Positions 34,449 through 47,455 of a stretch of DNA of 64,000 bases are shown here, one piece after another (positions within the stretch are counted from its first letter, which is position 1; the number at the start of each line of letters is the position of its first letter). The stretch comes from Papaver somniferum (taxonomy: Eukaryota > Streptophyta > Magnoliopsida > Ranunculales > Papaveraceae): the NCBI RefSeq assembly GCF_003573695.1, contig NW_020621936.1:12400001-12464000 (forward strand), written 5' to 3'. The translations under genes and the position numbers were made by a program. The notes below the pieces were generated by a model. It ran no database searches. It saw only the letters and a list, made by a program, of their open reading frames with translations, and was not told the DNA's origin.

Positions 34449-35505
34449 TCACAAAACAAGGCTGACTCAACCAAATCAAACCTAATTTTCTAGCAAACAA
34501 AAAGCATGATGGTTCCACTTAGATTGTTTCTAGACCAGCTTCTATTCTTTCGAAAAGGAACTCGTTACAATCTGAGAAAACCCCTCTGGAATCAATCCGA
34601 GTCAAAGTAAGTTGAATCGAGGCGAGGGAAGCTCAGTGGATCTTTGATACCCAAGGCCTCACCGGTTACAAGGCGGCGCAGTCACGCATTCAACTCACAG
34701 AAACCATCATGAACTTCGAAGTATGCTCAAAAGAGTAACCAATATTTTTCGAACGACTTTCCTATTAAGCTCGTTACCCTATCGGTCTCGTTCTAGTCAA
34801 AATTTTAGGCTTAGGTTCGCGTTTGGTTTCGTTTTTCTAAGGCGGGAAAGAAGAGAACGGTGATGAAATCCGAACCCTTATCTTGTATGGCCAGTGCTTT
34901 CCCTTTACTAGGAAATTAAAGCAGCCGTTTTCAAGTCCTCAGCATATATGCAAACGAAGGAATACAGTAAACCCGCTGACAGGGGATTCGCGGGTGTTTC
35001 GAAAAACTTACCTCCCGTACCAGACGGGCGAAGAACCGCTGAAGTCGACTCGGAAAACGACTCATATGTCATGTACGAACCCGAGGGGACGAGGCGATAT
35101 CGTAATCACCGTCCTTCTCTGCACACAGTTTTTATTTAAACCAACCCTTCCGTAGGGTTTAAAAATAATAATGTCCCAGTCCAAAAATAAAGTCCAAAAA
35201 GTGTCCAAAAGTAAAAAGAAAAATTACAAAAAATAAAACCTTATTTACAGTTTCTAAAAATAAACCAAAATAACTATATACAAAATCTTCTTCTTCACTC
35301 CTTTCGGATTCCTCTTTTCTTTCCTTCTTTGACGATGCTTTCCTTTTATAGCACTTTTTCTTTCCTTGTAGCTTCGCTCGAAATCTGAAAAGAATCAAAA
35401 AATACCAAAGGCGTAAAAGAGAACAAAAATTCTAAAAGAGATAAAATAAATCTAAAACCTAAAACCTAAAACCTAATACAAATCCGCGTCGGCGGCGCCA
35501 AAAAT
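34449..35505 (-). promoter_or_regulatory. Leader and primer-binding site of the Athila-related element
   Basis: The primer-binding site (35500-35483, minus) is tggcgccgccgacgcgga, five bases from the LTR and identical to that at 10385-10402. The leader from about 35140 to 34480 is strikingly similar to 10760-11430, including tcaccgttctcttc, attggttactcttttgagca and cttactttgactcggattga. It is the best conserved non-coding stretch between the two elements. Confidence 0.7.
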
Positions 35506-36945
35506 TGATGTAGTTTTTAAGTGGTAGTAAAGTTCGTTCAACTCGGGTTATGTAGACTCGATTTTAGACTCAAATTAAAATAGAAAACTTAAAAAGAAAT
35601 TGTATTCAAGTTTATAAAAAGCACTGAGACTTTGGATTCCACCAATCTCCAATTTTTATGTGATTTAATCTAGTCAATATTTATGCAACTCTTTACGTTT
35701 AAAGTGATTCTAATATTTTCGCCTAGACAAGTAGATTCTCAAAACAATAGTTGTAAATCGAAAGCATGGACCATCAAAAGATTTAACCTAAGCATGACCC
35801 ATCAATTGAGAACACAACCACTTAATCATAATCATATATTCGATTTCAGTTCAGTGCAAATAATCATAAAAGAATTACGAAAATTAAATTAAATAGAATT
35901 TACCACATATAATTGGAAAAATGGATTCCTCCGTCGCCTCAGCAATGGGGTTTAGCTCCTCATATTAATCACTGGCTTAAAATATTTGTTTATGGTTCAA
36001 AAGTTGATTAAAAGATAAAAAACTATAACTCTGAATGTTTGCAACGATGTATTGGAGTCGCAAAACGAATGACTGACTGTTACAAAGAAGTTACTGTAGC
36101 AGCGTTACGAATTTGAGACGCTGTTCTTAGTTTCAACGCTTGTTCTTCAGCAGCAGCAGCAGCAGAAATACGGGTTTCCTGCAACTTGATCAACTCGCCT
36201 CTGTAGTGTTACAAACTCCTCTACGACCGCTCCAATCACTTCCTTTTTTTCCTAGGACTTAAACACACCTTTTATACTACTCAGAAACCCAAAAATTCCG
36301 ATAAAAATTCTCTCTTTATTTTCGTGCAAGTCACGAAAATAATCTTCTCTACCGACTTGTTTACGCGTTCCTGAGCTTTCCCAATCACCCCAAACTCTCT
36401 ATTAGGTAAGTAGATATCTCCGGAAATATTATCTCCGGTTTAATCTCCCTGAAACTTCCAAAATCAGGCCATCAGAGACCCGTGTGTAACTTCACATCTG
36501 TTTTGCTCCAACTCGAGTTCTAGCCCAATTCAATCCATTCCAGCGCTCATACCAAGCCCGTTATGCTAAATCACGTCCAGCCCAACAAATTCCCGCAATT
36601 GAATCTCCCTAAAACAGCCTAGAAATCCAACCCTAACTTTGGCATGCAAACTGATTTTTTTCCCGCCAACTTTTTCTTTTGAATTTTGAGAAGAAAGTGG
36701 TCTCCCCCTATCCAGAGTGGGGGTGCGAATAGTAGATGCCCTGCAAGTATGCCCCTTATCCATGGTGAGAGTCCGAATAGCAAATGTCCTCCGGGGTGCC
36801 CCGCACAACTTTTCGAGCAGATTTTTCCAAAAATGTTTATTGGCCAAAAATACCTACACACACATAAAACACCATAATAAGTACAAAAATGAGCACTATC
36901 AATATATAGAATCGAGACAAATTAGACACAAAAATGTGTCTATCA
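35506..36945 (-). repeat. 5' LTR of the Athila-related element
   Basis: 1440 bp, paired with 29043-30478. On the minus strand it starts TGATAGACACATTTTTGTGT. Small differences from its partner include one extra CAG triplet near 36150. Confidence 0.95.
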
Positions 36946-36950
36946 ATTGG

Positions 36951-38346
36951 GCACTTGGATTGTTGGAGTACTACTCTTCTAAGCTAATTTGTAGCTTTTA
37001 CAAGAATGTTGTTGGTGAATCACAAAGAAGGCAGTAGTACGCATTACTATAGAATTCTTGAATGTTCACAATCATTTTTTGTGAACTATGGTTCATGGTC
37101 GTTAATGACTTTGTATGATCTTCTTTGTTAATAAAATATTTTTATATGCCTTTGGTATCTATTCTTGGTATAAATCCGGGCGAAAAAGATTGATCCTACC
37201 CTCTAAGGAAAAATCATCTTATATGTGCATTACGAGTTTGTCTTGATGCCTAGGAAACTTCTTATGAGAATTTATTCTTGTTTTTGAGAAGGATTACTAG
37301 AGTTTGGAATAGAAATTATTGTGATTATACATAGCTATGTCCAGCGTTTTCATCTTCATGTGTTTAGGTTTATTGGTATTAAATTCTAAAAATATTTGGA
37401 GGATTTGGTTTGCAATATTTAATCTTTGGTTTGTTATATTGCAATGTTTTATGGGGTTTTGGTGTTTACGTCCGTGAACTATGTTGTCCCATATTTTGTC
37501 AAAAATAAGTCGTTCATGATCGGTATGTATATATTGATTTAAGGATGAATAGACTCTTGACAAACACAAAAGTTAAGCATATATTGTCAATTCTTTGACG
37601 GAAGATAGGTTAAAATCTTTTGTGAACAAGGATAAAGTCTATTATTGTTATGCAAATAATGATTGAAAATAGAATAGATCCTTGTGTATTCCACAGTATT
37701 GATTTTCATTGATTCATATCTTATGAAATATTGTGAGGCTCCGCAATATGTCTTATGTTGGGCACGATACGACTAAAGTTGATTACTTTTGATTAGCTTG
37801 GTTGGTTGTTCCGTAAGGTATATTATGTTGAACACTAGTCTAACAATTCCGCCACAAAAATAGAAAAAATTCATCCTGGATACTAATGGCAAAAAAAAAT
37901 CTTCACTCGAAACGAGTATCTAACCATAAAAAAGCGTTTTATAACTAGGTATCAAACTCAAATATATACCCAAACATGATAAGGATTGGGGAATCAAAAA
38001 TATAGGCATTCAAATTATTACAGTCACAAGAATAAAGCTAAAAGAAGCTCAATTGGAGCATTAATCCCATAAAATCCAACAGATCTCAAACCACTCTCAT
38101 GTGAAACTTCAAAACTAATCACTAGATTCAGTACAATATCAAATCAGATTCAATCCTACCATCACACGTTTAGGAACAAAATTAACAAAATTGGAAAGAA
38201 CAAAAACACAATTTGAAAGAAGGAGTCCATGAACTAGGTCTAAGAATCTCACCATTGTTATAAGATCTGAAGAAAGCAAACCTAAAATCATTGTTCTAAC
38301 TTCAAGACAAATCCAATCGATATCGAAATGAATCCACGCTTTAGAT
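36951..38346. other. AT-rich flank, unassigned
   Basis: Continuation of the target sequence of the Athila-related element. ORFs are short and show nothing recognisable. The stretch near 37800-37860 (gttgaacactagtctaaca) could be an LTR terminus, but I see no partner. Confidence 0.35.
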
Positions 38347-38562
38347 TCAGTTGGGGAATTTAGTTTCTCGTCGATTAGTTGGCCTAATAATATTGACCAG
38401 GACGTGGTGGGGACTTGGTGGAAGTACAATAGGTTGTGCTGGAACTGGTGGTGGGATTAGTGGAGGTGAATCTATTTGCAGCGGCGGATGTGATGGCGGA
38501 AGAGGCGGTAGTGGTGGCGGCTGTCGTTTGAGAGAGAGATGGAGAGAATCTCGATCTAACAC
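38347..38562 (-). CDS. Small proline-rich ORF, possible first exon
   Basis: The 71-codon frame encodes a run of proline-rich sequence (PPPLPPLPPSHPPLQ, SPPLIPPPVPAQP) ending near TNRRETKFPN. On the same strand about 100 bp upstream an AT-rich caataaatatacc could serve as a TATA element. Composition differs sharply from the surrounding AT-rich DNA. I cannot name a family; it may be a 5' exon fragment of a host gene or simple low-complexity sequence. No downstream exon is convincing. Confidence 0.25.
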   Translation of the reverse strand: MLDRDSLHLSLKRQPPPLPPLPPSHPPLQIDSPPLIPPPVPAQPIVLPPSPHHVLVNIIRPTNRRETKFPN

Positions 38563-38733
38563 GATAAGAATGAAAAGGATTGATACTATGTAGGGAGGAG
38601 GATAAATATGGAAAAAAGAAAAATATATTAATGGAACGAACCGGGCTTATAGATTGAAAGGTATATTTATTGTATGATAAGGGTATTTGTGAAGCCCATC
38701 GAAACAAGATACCATTATATAATTACCATAAGA

Positions 38734-40140
38734 TTTTTTTTTTTTGCTAGGAAAGAGAGAGATATTGCATTAGATAGAGTTTACAACATTTTGCAGGAAG
38801 TGTGGAAAATTGTTCTCATACCACTCTCCTGAGACATTACCAACTCTACTATGTCTTGCAGCTATGTCTGCAAGGTTGTTCAAGTTTCTCTTAACATATT
38901 TAAAACAAATAATTCTAGAGTCTTGTAAAAGGAACAAGCAATCATCTAGAACAGAGCAAGAGGACCAACTAATTCGGTTTCTGCTATTATTTAATTAAGC
39001 CATAACATTTTTGGCATCACTAACTAAGCAGATACTCTGGAAGCCTTTATCTTTGATCCAATTTACAGCCTCCAATAAAGCATACCATTCAGTTTCTTCT
39101 GGACTGGTACACCTCCTTGAGATTAGTTTACATCCCCTGTATCCATCTGTAGAATGCATAGCCACAATGCCATACCAACCTTATTAGTAACCTTATCAAA
39201 AGAACCATCACAAAATATAGTTATGCAATTTTGAGGTAGCATCAAATCAATTGGTTCAGTTAGAACAACACTATTAAGAATATTAGAGGATGGGACAGTG
39301 GCTAGCTGGGTTGCACGGACGCTCCATTTCTTGAGTCGTGTCCGCGTCCGACTCGTGTCGGACACGGGACGTGTATTGAACGCTGACACGACGCGTGTTC
39401 GACGCAATAATTTGCGCGTCCTGCCCGCATCTAGTTTGGACGCATCGATGACTCGGATTTGACGCGTTTTTATTTATTTATTTTCATTTAAACTTCTTTC
39501 TTTATTTTTACTATTATTAACCAAATAAAGAAAAACAAACAGTTAGATCAATAATTTTGGTCTTATTAAGGTTTTGTAATTAGAAATGACATCACATACT
39601 CCCTTAGTTGGGCAGATGTTGTTCTAAGAATGCATTTTGATTGTGCCATGTGTTTAATAGTGATTGATTATTTGACATTCGGCGTGTATAAACAAACAAT
39701 ATCTTCTTTTCTTTTGAAATTTATACACATGTAGCATCATTTTCTAATTTTTAGGATCGAAACACTTGAGTTTGTTGTATATATAAATAATATATAAATA
39801 AAATATGTATATACGTATCTGCGTCCTAGTTTTTTGAGAATTTTATAGTGTCCGCGTTCGCGTCGTGTCATGTCCTCGTCTATGCAACCCAGGTGGCTAG
39901 AGAATCGACAGTTTCAGCAGCAATACTCATAACATTTCTAGCTATCATTTGAGGGTTTAAAGATTTATCCTCAAAAACCTTGGAACATCCGGCTTTCCAG
40001 ATGCAACAGGCAGTATTCATTGTAGTGACTAGATGATCTTTGAGATGACTTGTAGTAAGCCCATCTAGAGACTCAATCATCAATTATATATAATTTCCAT
40101 TACCACAAGATTAAGTTCATCCAAATCTACAAAATTGAGC
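38734..40140 (-). pseudogene. 3' end of a LINE retrotransposon: zinc-finger/RNase H region with poly(A) tail
   Basis: On the minus strand, 40083-39893 reads CIWKAGCSKVFEDKSLNPQMIARNV, typical of the segment just before RNase H in plant LINEs. After the inserted MITE comes ITIFCDGSFDKVTNKVGMA (39220-39130) and, in other frames, AINWIKDKGF-like and NLADIAARHS-like pieces, which together are RNase H motifs. The element ends in a poly(A) run (T-run at 38734-38745 on the plus strand) after tctctctctttcctagc, the usual 3' end context. Stops and frameshifts make it dead, and the 5' part with endonuclease and reverse transcriptase is missing. Confidence 0.72.
39306..39892. mobile_element. hAT-type MITE, 587 bp, inside the LINE
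   Basis: Terminal inverted repeats ctgggttgca and tgcaacccag flank an insert bordered by the 8-bp duplication gtggctag (39298-39305 and 39893-39900). The 8-bp duplication is the hAT hallmark. The left arm is rich in CG-containing, partly self-complementary gtgtccgcgtccgactcgtg-type sequence. There is no transposase frame. It splits the LINE RNase H region, so it is the younger of the two. Confidence 0.88.
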
Positions 40141-40144
40141 AAGG

Positions 40145-40712
40145 TTTGAAAAACATCCGTTTTTTCTGAAAAAACGGCCGTTAAAACGGTCACACCCATA
40201 TACCGTGGTTGTGAGGGTTCCCGAACCCCGTGCCTATAGAAAACCGATAAATAGGAAATAACGGCAGTCTTGTAGGACCGTTTTTCCGTTTTCACGCACG
40301 TTATAACTGTTTTTCTAAATTGAATTTTATGTTTTTTGCTTCTAAATAACATTTTAATGCGAGTTTTTTAGACCATTTTTTCCGTTTTCACGCCAGTTAT
40401 AATCGTTTTTATAGAAAAAAGAATTTAAAAATATTTTTTTACAATTTTTTATTTTTTTAAAGATTAAAAAATTACAATAAATATTTTAAAAATAAAAGAA
40501 TAAAATAATAAATATAAAAAATGTTGTAACAGCGTTATTAGACCCGTTATAACTGTTTTCACGCACGTTATAATCGTTAGATATGAATTTCAAATCATAA
40601 TTCTTTTTTATTTTCTTTTTAACTGTTATAACGCCCGTTATTTTAAAATAACATATAAAAAACGCGTTTTTTTCCCTAAATAACATTAGGGTATGACCCG
40701 TGCCGTTACCAT
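40145..40712. repeat. Probable second MITE with internal subrepeats
   Basis: The segment starts around ggtttgaaaaacatccg with aacggccgttaaaacggtca and ends near gggtatgacccgtgccgtta. These two ends are roughly inverted with respect to each other. Inside, ttttcacgcacgttataa and variants recur at about 40290, 40388 and 40557. A related short piece (cggtataacagtcacacccg) lies near 45171. No clean target-site duplication was found, so boundaries are approximate. Confidence 0.4.
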
Positions 40713-43700
40713 GAAATTTAGACCTTAAATCAAAATATGCTGATCACCATGGTTCGTGAACGGTCCAATTCTAAACATACGGTTAGCGAACTGGTTCGCC
40801 AATCCTCCTGATATTTCAGAAATTCATATACCTATGGTTTGCGAGATAGTTCGCCAACCTATCCTGAACCGAAATAACCGAAATTTCAAATTTCTCTATT
40901 TGATGTTTGAAATATTCCCAATTATATGGAAAATAAGGTGACCCAAGTTTATATTGTGGAATAAATTTTACAACTTGTACTTTAAATTTGCTTATTGAAA
41001 TAAAAAAAAAATATCCTGTTATTTTTGTTGATATGTAAAAAGTACAATCGAAATTTGTCAGCTGCTTAGTGGACTTTAAGAGTCGAAGATTGCTGAAATT
41101 CAAAATTGTTACAAAGAAATAAGATGTATACGTATCAAATCCAGACCCCACTGTTTGCTAAATATGATGATCCATCTACAACGTCTGAATTTAAAATGCG
41201 ATATTAGTTCACTGGACACATATTAATTTGTATCCTAGTTTGTAAAGTTCCAAGTAACATGTAGACTAAAAGCCCTCTCGCAGTATAACTTTCCAAGGTA
41301 TTTTCAACTCAGTGGCTTCACACCGGTATTGGCTTCCCCATTGATGGCATAGCTACACGCAATGACTTTGTCAACGAAATTGATAAGATTCAAAAGGATT
41401 GTAATATTGATGCAATCCCGAAACAGGTGCTACATTGATGGCATGCTTGAATATCGTTTAATACTTGAACCATAAATTTAAAGTTAACATTTAATAATTC
41501 CTTTTATACGTAGTATGTGGTCAAGGACGATATATATTCTTTTTTTTTCCTTCTCCCATTTCCTTTTGTTCGAGATCAGAACATGAACTCCAAGTTAAGG
41601 ATCCCTCCTTAGTCTTTACTGGCCTCATGCCTGCTGGAATGCAATTATCTTTGCTCTTTATGTTTCCTGTTATCCATCAGTATAACACATACCAAAATTA
41701 AAAAAACTAAGCATACGTATGAATTTACGTATTTTTAAAAGTTAGTGTAACTCGGTTGGTGTTTACCAATTTTAAAACGTCATTTTTGCCCACCACCTCC
41801 CTTATGGATTGAAATCCCACATCCATTTTATTTTCAGAAGTATATAGCTGTTATACACCACTGGTATTATGTTCTCATCGTTTCATTTTACATCATTATC
41901 ATAAATAGATGTCTATTTATATTGTATGCTTAAAAAATGTGAGGGGCACTCTGCTTCAAGTTTTAATCCATTGCACCGACGTGCTGGGTGCATGTTTGAT
42001 TTTGTGAACTTCCTATTCGTGATTTTAACTTCCCAAAGTAATTGATGACATCTAAAATATCCTAAGCCGAAGCTTGCTCAATCAATTATTTTGTGATCTC
42101 GATAGCATAAGGGTGTAGGAACCGTCTCATAGACCACTTCTACAATGACTTATCGATTTCTTCCTGGTTCATCAATAAACTTTGAATCTCATGCCGGTAA
42201 CATGACGGCGATCTGGCACGTAGAAGAAGATGTTGATGGCCTAAACGTGGAGAAATTACTTATGAGATTCACAACTGCAAATTAGTCCAATACATTATGC
42301 CACTACCTCCGAAAAGCATACACACTTGGCCTTTTCCAAACTTTGCTTTACAGTAATGTATGATAGGGATAGTATATTCGGTCCTCTCTAAGAAATTATA
42401 TATATATATCGTGAATGTACTACACTCCAGATTTGTGCAGTGATAAATGTCAAAGAATATGTTCGAATAATATGTCTACAATCAAATATAAATCACCAAG
42501 TGTTTCACGTGAAACCAAAAAAATGATCGTCTGTACTGCCAGTTTCTTACGACAAATATCATCAGTCAATATTCAGATTAGTCTCATCCGGCATACATAC
42601 CTTCCACACAAATGCAAACTCAATCTGCAAAGCCACTATTCCACTGTGCCCCATCGGATTACCCCTAGTTATTTAAATCTAAACCGTACGTTCACCATCA
42701 CCATCACCATCGCCATCTTTGACCATGTAAAAACGGGAATATGATTTACATGCGATAATCCTGAAAAATAAAATCGCTAAAACTTAATTGTAATGATGAA
42801 GTTGGATAAGTGATTGGAACCATTTTAACACAATTATGTAGAGTGAGTATATGATTTAAAAAGAAGTTGATGCCGGGATTAAAATTTGAAACAACATTGC
42901 ACAATCACAAACGGTTCTATAAAGAGTTAAATAGGAAATGCACGCGATATCTGCTATTATCTTGCAACTTCCATTCACCGGAAATTTATATGTTATCGAA
43001 TTTAATCAGAGAATTTAGGGTTGCTTGAATTGGATACCTTGATCCACACAGTCCTATACTTTTACGCAATTGCTACATGTAAATGTCCTTCATTATCACC
43101 CCAACAGACCACTATTAATCCATATCATGTTATGTTTCTCAAATTTAACGCCAGTTCGACTTAGCTTATAAAAGAACCTCCGGATACAACACTTGTGACT
43201 GAGAATCAGTCCTAATCTCCTTGTAGTCGTTCATGTGCACAATGTTATGACACATATGACTGAATACCATGTTAGTGTCAACCATCCACCAAGTGGCTCT
43301 AGCCCTCCAAATCACATCCATGTCGAAGTGGTAGTAATGCCTAAGCTTGAAAGAACCTTAAACTACACTTCTCTTTTCTGTTAAAAAATTTCTATGCCAA
43401 CTAATAGTACCACTTTGAACACCAGGAGTACATAGCTAACCATCATAGAATTGTATAGACCATAAATTCTTGTCAAACCGTGAAAATGAAACTCCCTAAA
43501 AAACCAAATACACACACCAACCATTAAATGGGAATGAATTATGTTTCACAACAATTTCCTTTCCAATCATTTTTTAGATTTTACTTTTTAACATAGTTTT
43601 AGTTGTATGCCTTCAGCATCGTCATGATTTTGTGCGAAAAATTAACCACGAAGTCAAAATAAATCTGTCGATGATTACACTGTAGAAGCATAAGAATGGT

Positions 43701-46700
43701 GAAAGATAGTAGACAATTGGTGAAGTAAGCAAATCGGGGATCAAAAACATTTGCAGTGATGTGAAAGAGCATAAAAAGATTCCGTTTCATGGAAGACACA
43801 ATGGATTTGAATAGGGAAGATTAGTTATATGTTATGACCACGACAACAAATTTTGCTGAATAAAATTCCTTTTAAAAGTAAAAAGTAGTAACAACTTTCG
43901 TAAGCAGAATCACACAAACTTATGAAGACAAATGTCCCCTGTAAAATTTGACAGAAAAGTTTGTTGAATATGAGGCATTAGCGATGAAGGAACTTGCCAA
44001 TAGCCATAGAAAATTCATGACATGTTCCAAAATACCCAAGGTTAATCAAAATTCAACATGACATTGTATGACTGATAGAATTTTCAAAACTATGTTAACC
44101 AACCAAATTTCAATATCAAGTACTATATATGACGTCCAGTACTCACTACTCATACGAATTTGTTCAAACGAACAAATATTGGAAGAACTAATATAAAATT
44201 CAAAAACATAAATTTTGGAAAGTTAAAATTGGTATTAAGAATGGTAAAACTAAAACTAAAACACCAACCATTATGAATCTGTTCACACTCACAGTAGTTT
44301 CCATAGAACAAACCCTCACCCATTATTCATGATTTCAAAGCTAGCAAGATCGGATCCAAAAAAACCTCCAACGATGTAACTCACCGAGAAGAACTTCACC
44401 CTTACTTCACCCGATATTGGATCATGACATCTTCTCATATGAGCGATTAATAAAAACTTTTTGATAAACCGAATAATAAGGGGACTGAAAAATAGAAATC
44501 CAAAAATTTAATCTTGGCAGTATCCAGCAGCATATCAACCCATGCATACTTGAAAAACTGAATCAGCGGAAACCTTATTTCCCCTGCAAATAGCTGAATT
44601 CACACCAAAGGATTATAACTCCTACCAAATGAAAATCTACACCCACAACAATCGGGATTGCTGAATGAAAATGAAAAAAAAAATGAATAGGATACATGGG
44701 GAACAAACGAATCATGGCGATGGAAAAGGATTCTATCTGAACTTTATATATCGTATATCCATATGCTGCGAAACTGGTAATAACTGATCTTTTAACTCCA
44801 TTAAATTTCCAGAAGACAAAGTCTTGAAGCGGATGTGCTTTGATTTCTTAGGAGCGTTTGTTTCATCTTTCATCAAGGGGTTAATGGCCAGAGAAAATTT
44901 GGGCCAGAAAATGGAAGAGGATTATAACTTTGACTAAATCACGGTTGTTCCGTTAGACTGTAAGATTACGCAGTAGAATCTGGACCCTTCTTTATCCCCC
45001 AAATTATAGATCTCCGTCCAACTTAAAAATTGAAGAGGTGAGTGGAAACACATATTAGTGGCTTAATATGGACCGTCTTTTATATGTCCAAACTATGGAT
45101 GACCGTCGATTGGTTAAAACATCATTGTCCCTTATAATATAGAGATAAAGATGTTCACACCCGAAAAAATGCCGGTATAACAGTCACACCCGATAGCCGT
45201 GACCTGAGACATGACCCGTTTTTCGAGCCTTGAAATTGGGTCAGCCAAATAACTTGCCGACTTTATCAACAAGACAACAACCTAAACACTCAATCACATC
45301 TCTCACGCCACGTCGAGAGTTGCGGAAACCTCCCCCCTCATTGGCCGGTGAACAAAACTCTCGTTCTTGATTGGTCGAAATCAAAGTTAGCCCCTTACAT
45401 TTCGTGGCCGTTAATTTTTAATAGAATATGAAATCGGGACCTTCGGATTAGCGGCAAAATCTACAAATATCTTTTGGGGAGGGCCCGAACGATTTTTTTT
45501 TTTGGGAAAAAAAATGAGAATTTCTATATAAAAGGAGAATCAAGATTACATACCAAAGAGAAAAAAAAAACATTTTTACGAGATTCTTTCGTGAGAAATT
45601 AATGGAAAAGAAATTTTAGAAGATCTTTAGAGAAATTATCCAAATAAATCTATAATCTTTTAATTTTGATTTTACAACAAAATCGTGATCTAAAAAAAAA
45701 AAGAAACGCTTTTTGAACGGAGTGATGAATTAATATCTAATAATGAAATTTTTTATTAGTTTCCATACTTTGATTTGTATACCAAATACATGTTAATCTA
45801 AAAATAGATTTTCTTACGCCAAATTAAGAATAGTCGAATTTGGTCCATTTATTTTTGGCATGGGTAGACAAACCATATATTCTAAAATAAAAAATAAAAT
45901 TAAGGTACAAATCTCTGATTCCTAACCTACTGTAGATACTTGCCATTCTTATTCTTATTCTTATTGAATATGGATTTAGATTCCTATTATAAGTATTGAT
46001 GGTGATGGTTTTCCTTTTAAGAGATCATATGCCAAACTTAGCCGACAAAAATATAGTAGTATTTTACCATCCCAAGGAGTTTTCTTAAATTTTGGCATAC
46101 GTTTAGCTAAATGTGGAAGTTTTGGATTTATTTCTTGATATAGGTTCTTCAGTAACCATATATACGTTGAACTTTTTTCACGTATTCGGCAGAGTTGAAA
46201 TAAAGATGAATATTTCAGCCCTATACTGCCTATACTCTCAAATTTCTCATCCCCAATATGTTCTTTTTCTTTCTTTATTTGTTATTGTAGATAGATTTTA
46301 AGTTTGGTTGAGAAGAATAAATATGAAAAATCATTGATATCCCTGCTTCGATCAAGTTAATTTTTGTTCTCTTCTTTTTTGTGAGATTTTCGTTTTCTTT
46401 TTTTATGTCCTGGTTTATGTTTTTTTAGTCGTAAAATTATATTTCTTCATGATTAATTAGTTTAGTATGATCATTATCTAACTAACCTAAATTATTGGGA
46501 GTTCAGTCAAAATTACAGGTAGAACGCGAGTATTTTTCTATTTTACGAGTATTACAGGTATATATGCAGATTCAATAATCTTTGATTTGGTAGTTTACGT
46601 ATTTTCTTTATATATTTTTTTTGGCTCGCACAATCATTTTTTTTTTTCGTGCTTATTAAGACATCCATTGATATTGTTTTACATTCACTATTTAGGATGA

Positions 46701-47455
46701 AGTTCCAGTTTTGTGGTGTCTAAAACGATTATTGATTATGCCAAGCACCAAAATGGTGTATATTGCTGCCGTAGATTATTGATTGTTTTTTTTTGTTGCC
46801 GTGCTTTTTCTCATATCAAAACATCATATCTTGGGATATATGTAAATGTATATTTTTAGGTGTTGGGATATATTGGCTGCATATGACCATATGCAGACAA
46901 ATCAGCATATAACCATATGCAGACAAATCAAAGACCTTGGATAGCTTTGCAAGATTGGATATCGGGGAACTTTGGGTGAGATTGAGTTTTGATGGTGATG
47001 CCGTGTCAGGAATGTTCCGGATGATCAAAGGTTGAGATTTCCTCCTTTTCTCTGTTTTGATTTGATTTTTCATTTTTGACTTTTTTTTATTTGATTTTTG
47101 ACGTTTGGTTTGCTGTTTTTGAACTGTGCTGCATCTAAAGCTTGCAAATATACTTGCTCAAAAAGTGATACAACATTCTATTGGTCGAATCAAATTTATA
47201 GCATTCCAATAAAATTTTCCAAGGATATAGCAGCAATAACCATTGAATTGAACTTTTGGATTAATTTGGTCACCCATATGATTTATGTGCTCTCTTAGAA
47301 TTTGAATTTTATGCACATCAAATGGTCCAGATTTTGCATATGAGTACTGAATCAACTGTCAACATGTATATTTTTTAAGAAATAAACATCCATATGGTGC
47401 AAAAATACTAAACCACAATAGGTACGCACTTATGTAGTTTAGATTATTAATAAGT
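40713..47455. other. AT-rich intergenic stretch without a supportable gene
   Basis: ORFs are short. A minus-strand reading near 43270 (WWMVDT followed by SHMCHN and DYKEI) is faintly like a Ty1/copia protease and may be an old remnant. Microsatellite-like runs occur at about 42694-42716 (caccatcaccat) and 45946-45964 (cttatt repeats). A 26-bp direct repeat containing ccatatgcagacaaatca sits at about 46879-46930. A TATA-like tatataaaagg lies near 45527, but no gene follows that I can recognise. Confidence 0.4.

Larger units (their letters stand above)
29043..36945 (-). mobile_element. Young Athila-related element carrying only gag and protease
   Basis: The 7903-bp element has LTRs at 29043-30478 and 35506-36945 and the duplication attgg on both sides (29038-29042 and 36946-36950). 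Internal order on the minus strand: primer-binding site (35500-35483), leader, gag-protease frame (34448-31719), then about 1.2 kb without coding, and the 3' LTR. Reverse transcriptase, RNase H and integrase are absent although LTRs, PBS and duplication are intact. It therefore looks mobilised as a non-autonomous element by a relative rather than internally deleted after insertion (inference). By eye the LTRs differ at only scattered positions, so insertion is recent relative to the elements at 5534-28164. Confidence 0.93.

Noticed and set aside
42415..42744. 109-codon frame with a His/Ile-Thr repeat end
   Set aside because: Includes a CACCAT microsatellite and has no domain; composition like the surrounding intergenic DNA.
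43180..43330. Possible copia protease remnant on the minus strand (WWMVDT, SHMCHN)
   Set aside because: Only a few residues are suggestive and no adjoining gag or integrase motif was found; noted within the intergenic entry instead.
45520..45600. TATA-like tatataaaagg as a gene promoter
   Set aside because: No coding sequence or RNA gene recognised downstream; AT-rich DNA gives such matches by chance.
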